Below, piece by piece: positions 5,026 to 7,212 of a stretch of DNA of 7,212 nucleotides. Below the pieces are notes generated by a model. That model had not been told where the DNA came from. It ran no database searches and saw nothing but the letters and a program-made list of their open reading frames with translations. Positions within the stretch are counted from its first letter, which is position 1. Each line of letters starts with the position of its first letter. Location of the stretch: positions 1 to 7,212 of the forward strand of contig JAKPBM010000120.1 of the NCBI GenBank assembly GCA_029778935.1, in the 5' to 3' direction. Position numbers and translations under genes: made by a program. This DNA comes from Bacillota bacterium. Lineage in GTDB: Bacteria; Bacillota; Clostridia; Oscillospirales; QAMX01.

Positions 5026-6135
5026 TTGGACTGGAAAGCCAAGGCCCTGGAAATGTGGCGGCAGAAGTACACGTGGGGACAAATACTGGAAGCGCTCCGT
5101 GATTGCTTTTCCGGAAAGACGGATAAACAGATAATCGATTCCATACGCTCATACATCCGCGGTACGCCGGAGTATAAGGCGGAACATCAAAAGGGCGAGT
5201 CGCCGCGAGAAGTGACGGACGAGCAAATCCTGAAAGCGCTCGAGGCAAAGCGCAAGCCGCAGGAGACGGCGGAAATCCTCCATATGCCGATAATGGACTT
5301 CGTCCGGCGGGTGGATAAACTCACCGAGAAGTACAACATCAAAGAGGCAAACGGGCTGATCTGGCTGGAAAAATCGCCGGTGGCGGAGGAAAGAGAAGAA
5401 CGGGAGGCCTACACCGGCGAGGAGGAAATAGTCTTTGGCCTGATCGGTGATACCCACCTTTGCAACAAAAACCAGCAGCTGACATACTTGCATCAGTTTT
5501 ACGACCTATGCGAGGCCGAATGCGTGAGAACTGTATACCACGTCGGCGATATCAGCGACGGGTATTATCCAAATCGGCCGGAGCACATATACGAGCTATT
5601 TAAGGTGGGAGCCGACGCGCAGGCCGAATACATAATCGAGAACTACCCGCGGCGGAATGGCGTCGTGACAAAATTTATCACGGGGAACCACGATGCCACG
5701 CACATGAAAAACGGCGGCACGGATATAGGAAAACACATTGCGGCGGCCCGGGACGACATGGAATATCTGGGCTATATGACTGCGAAAATATGGCTAACTC
5801 CGCATTGTGATCTTGATTTGCTGCATCCGCTGGACGGCGCGGCATATGCGCTATCTTATCCGGTGCAGAAACACATCGACGCGCTACAGGGCGGGAAGAA
5901 ACCGCGTATACTGGCGTTTGGACACTATCATAAAAACTTATATATGTTCTACCGCAACATACACGCGATTTGCGTTCCGTGCTTCGAGCAACAGACTACG
6001 TTTATGAGGGGCAAGCGCATATCGGCAACCGTTGGCGGGTACATCGTAACAATCAAGTGCACGCCGGAGGGTATTGTGCGGGAGATTATACCGCGCATTG
6101 TGGTGTACGCGGACATGATACCGGATGATTATTAA
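5026..6135 (+). CDS. HTH-calcineurin-like metallophosphoesterase fusion
   Basis: A 369-residue protein joining an N-terminal DNA-binding-like region to a two-metal phosphoesterase domain. Residues 1-115 are mostly helical: a segment with W-R-Q-K-Y-T-W-G-Q-I-L-E-A-L (11-24), then V-T-D-E-Q-I-L-K-A-L with a recognition-helix-like P-Q-E-T-A-E-I-L-H-M-P, suggesting one or two helix-turn-helix units. The catalytic domain has every expected ligand: G-D-T-H (141-144, D142 and H144), G-D-I-S-D (174-178, D175), G-N-H-D (220-223, N221 and H222), H267 and G-H-Y-H (299-302, H300 and H302). Mre11/SbcD-like nucleases and protein or nucleotide phosphatases share this fold, so the substrate is open; the HTH part favours DNA. 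The gene sits between the late regulator and terminase, so a part in packaging or DNA processing is possible but unproven. Confidence 0.88.
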   Translation: MDWKAKALEMWRQKYTWGQILEALRDCFSGKTDKQIIDSIRSYIRGTPEYKAEHQKGESPREVTDEQILKALEAKRKPQETAEILHMPIMDFVRRVDKLTEKYNIKEANGLIWLEKSPVAEEREEREAYTGEEEIVFGLIGDTHLCNKNQQLTYLHQFYDLCEAECVRTVYHVGDISDGYYPNRPEHIYELFKVGADAQAEYIIENYPRRNGVVTKFITGNHDATHMKNGGTDIGKHIAAARDDMEYLGYMTAKIWLTPHCDLDLLHPLDGAAYALSYPVQKHIDALQGGKKPRILAFGHYHKNLYMFYRNIHAICVPCFEQQTTFMRGKRISATVGGYIVTIKCTPEGIVREIIPRIVVYADMIPDDY

Positions 6136-6163
6136 AGGCCGCACCACCTGCCGATTAGAGCGC

Positions 6164-6189
6164 GGGCATATGGGCGGGTAGGGACAGGG
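6164..6189 (+). other. Five-run G-quadruplex motif
   Basis: Five GGG runs begin at 6164, 6172, 6176, 6181 and 6187, separated by loops of 5, 1, 2 and 3 bases. This meets the standard pattern of at least four G3 runs with loops of 7 or fewer. It lies in the 107-base gap before the terminase small subunit gene, on the coding strand, so it could form in the mRNA or the displaced DNA strand. Formation is predicted, not shown. Confidence 0.6.
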
Positions 6190-6204
6190 CATTGTAAGGC
6201 GTAA

Positions 6205-6221
6205 GGGTAGGGTGGGAGGGG
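6205..6221 (+). other. Compact short-loop G-quadruplex motif
   Basis: GGG, TA, GGG, T, GGG, A, GGGG in 17 bases (6205-6221). Loops of 2, 1 and 1 bases are of the kind that gives very stable parallel quadruplexes. It ends 7 bases before the AAGGTGG ribosome binding site (6229-6235) of the terminase small subunit, so it could affect that gene's translation. GTAAGG hexamers at 6194, 6201 and 6227 surround it, which might suit a protein-binding packaging site. Confidence 0.6.
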
Positions 6222-6242
6222 ATAAAGTAAGGTGGTGATGAT

Positions 6243-6752
6243 ATGGGTGAGATGACGCCAAAGCAAAAGAGGTTTGCGGACGAGTATATGATAGACCTCA
6301 ACGCGACAGCGGCGGCGATACGCGCCGGGTACTCTGCTAAGACAGCGTGCGAGCAGGGGGCGCGACTGCTAGCAAATGTTAAGATCGCCGATTACATCAA
6401 ACAGCGGATGGCAGAGCGGGAGCGTCGCACAGAGATAACGCAGGACAGGGTTGTGCAGGAGCTGGCGACCATTGCGTTTGCCGATATGGCGGATTTTGTG
6501 CAGGTCGTGGACGACGGGAGCGAGGTTGTCGCGCTGGAGCTGGATAAGATACCGCCGGACAAGCGCGGGGCGATTGCCAGCATCAAGCAGGGCGCTAACG
6601 GCATCGAGGTTAGACTCAACGACAAGGTCAAGGCGCTGGAGCTCCTGGGCAGGCACCTGGGCATGTACAACGACCGGCTGCAGCTGTCCGGTCGTGTTGA
6701 CGTGGGCGCACACAAACTTGACGCGATACTGGAGCAGCTAAGCGATGAGTGA
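6243..6752 (+). CDS. Terminase small subunit (Terminase_2 / XtmA-like)
   Basis: A 169-residue DNA-recognition subunit of the packaging motor, which binds the phage packaging site and passes DNA to the large subunit. The N-terminal core is typical of the family: M-T-P-K-Q-K-R-F-A-D-E-Y (4-15), N-A-T-A-A-A-I-R-A-G-Y-S as the helix-turn-helix, then a helix running into R-L-L-A-N-V-K-I-A-D-Y-I. A middle helical and strand region follows (A-D-M-A-D-F-V-Q-V onward), then K-A-L-E-L-L-G-R-H-L-G-M-Y, a common C-terminal motif before the large-subunit-binding tail. The ATG at 6243 has AAGGTGG 7 bases upstream. The stop overlaps the large subunit gene by 8 bases. Subunits of this class often bind DNA next to or within their own gene, which makes the G-rich gap upstream relevant. 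Confidence 0.92.
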   Translation: MGEMTPKQKRFADEYMIDLNATAAAIRAGYSAKTACEQGARLLANVKIADYIKQRMAERERRTEITQDRVVQELATIAFADMADFVQVVDDGSEVVALELDKIPPDKRGAIASIKQGANGIEVRLNDKVKALELLGRHLGMYNDRLQLSGRVDVGAHKLDAILEQLSDE

Positions 6753-7212
6753 CGTCCTGCTGTCGCCAAAATATAAGGCGTTTTTGCGGCACAATGCCCC
6801 GGTGGAGTTTTTGGAGGGGACGACCTACGCGGGCAAGACAACGGTCGGTGCGCTCAAATTTATGCTGCGCGTGGCTAAGTCGCCGCGGCAGCTGCACATC
6901 TTGTCCGGCCTCGACACCGGCACGATCGAAAAAAACATAATCAACAAGGAGCTCGGCATCCTCGATATTTTCGGCCCGCTGGTGGAGTACAACGCCGGCG
7001 GCAAGGGGCAACACAGCCTGCCCCACATCGCCTTCCGGGATAAAATCATCTATGTGCTGGGCTACGACAACAAGGCCCGATGGAAAAAGGCGCTGGGCGG
7101 ACAGTATGGGTGCCTGTACATCGACGAGATAAACATCGCCGACATGGACTACGTGCGTGAGGCGTCGATGCGGTGCGATTATCTTATAGCGACGCTCAAC
7201 CCGGACGACCCG
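6745..7212 (+). CDS. Terminase large subunit, N-terminal ATPase part, 3' end outside the window
   Basis: The first 156 residues of the packaging motor ATPase. The frame is still open at the right edge. The start is the ATG at 6745, inside the end of the small subunit gene, with GGAG (6731-6734) 10 bases upstream, so expression is likely coupled. Motifs: Walker A E-G-T-T-Y-A-G-K-T-T (24-33, K31), Walker B C-L-Y-I-D-E (123-128, D127 and catalytic E128), and the coupling motif T-L-N-P (150-153). The Y-D-N-K-A-R-W-K-K-A-L-G-G-Q-Y-G segment before Walker B is typical of Firmicutes phage large terminases. The C-terminal nuclease domain that cuts the DNA should follow beyond the window. Confidence 0.93.
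   Translation, partial: MSDVLLSPKYKAFLRHNAPVEFLEGTTYAGKTTVGALKFMLRVAKSPRQLHILSGLDTGTIEKNIINKELGILDIFGPLVEYNAGGKGQHSLPHIAFRDKIIYVLGYDNKARWKKALGGQYGCLYIDEINIADMDYVREASMRCDYLIATLNPDDP

Noticed and set aside
4919..5134. 71-codon open frame crossing the regulator-phosphoesterase gap
   Set aside because: It runs through the 12-bp hairpin and overlaps the start of the phosphoesterase gene. It has no ribosome binding site, and its product shows no family features.

Overview
The window is a stretch of a double-stranded DNA tailed-phage genome or prophage. All eight genes lie on the + strand, and the order runs from DNA replication, through a late-type regulator, to DNA packaging. Strong AGGAGG-type ribosome binding sites about 7 bases before the start codons, many GTG/TTG starts, and a DUF1492-type sigma-like regulator next to a terminase suggest a Firmicutes host. 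The GC-rich coding sequence (clearly above 50%) fits a GC-rich Clostridia-type lineage better than a low-GC Bacillus or Clostridium, but the species cannot be named. No integrase, repressor or attachment site is visible, so temperate and lytic lifestyles cannot be told apart.

Replication module (1-4107): a large primase-like/VapE-type AAA+ helicase that enters from the left edge already in frame; a 212-base gap holding octamer repeats, a stem-loop and a 30-base alternating purine-pyrimidine palindrome; then a VRR-NUC nuclease whose 3' end overlaps a compact SNF2-type helicase. The repeats, the melting-prone DNA and the adjacent initiator-like protein make this gap a candidate replication origin (inference).

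Middle cassette (4104-4922): a DUF1599/Nmad1-like protein, a 34-residue single-membrane-segment miniprotein with a TTG start, and a DUF1492/RinA-like regulator, packed with 4-base overlaps or a 4-base gap, which suggests coupled translation. A 12-bp perfect hairpin (4974-5003) and an extended -10 promoter candidate follow the regulator. This is a plausible switch point to the late genes.

Packaging module (5026-7212): an HTH-metallophosphoesterase fusion with all its metal-binding motifs, a 107-base gap carrying two separate G-quadruplex-type motifs, the terminase small subunit, and the terminase large subunit, which runs off the right edge. The G-rich gap sits directly before the packaging genes and is the most unusual non-coding sequence in the window. 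No tRNA, CRISPR array or insertion sequence was seen.
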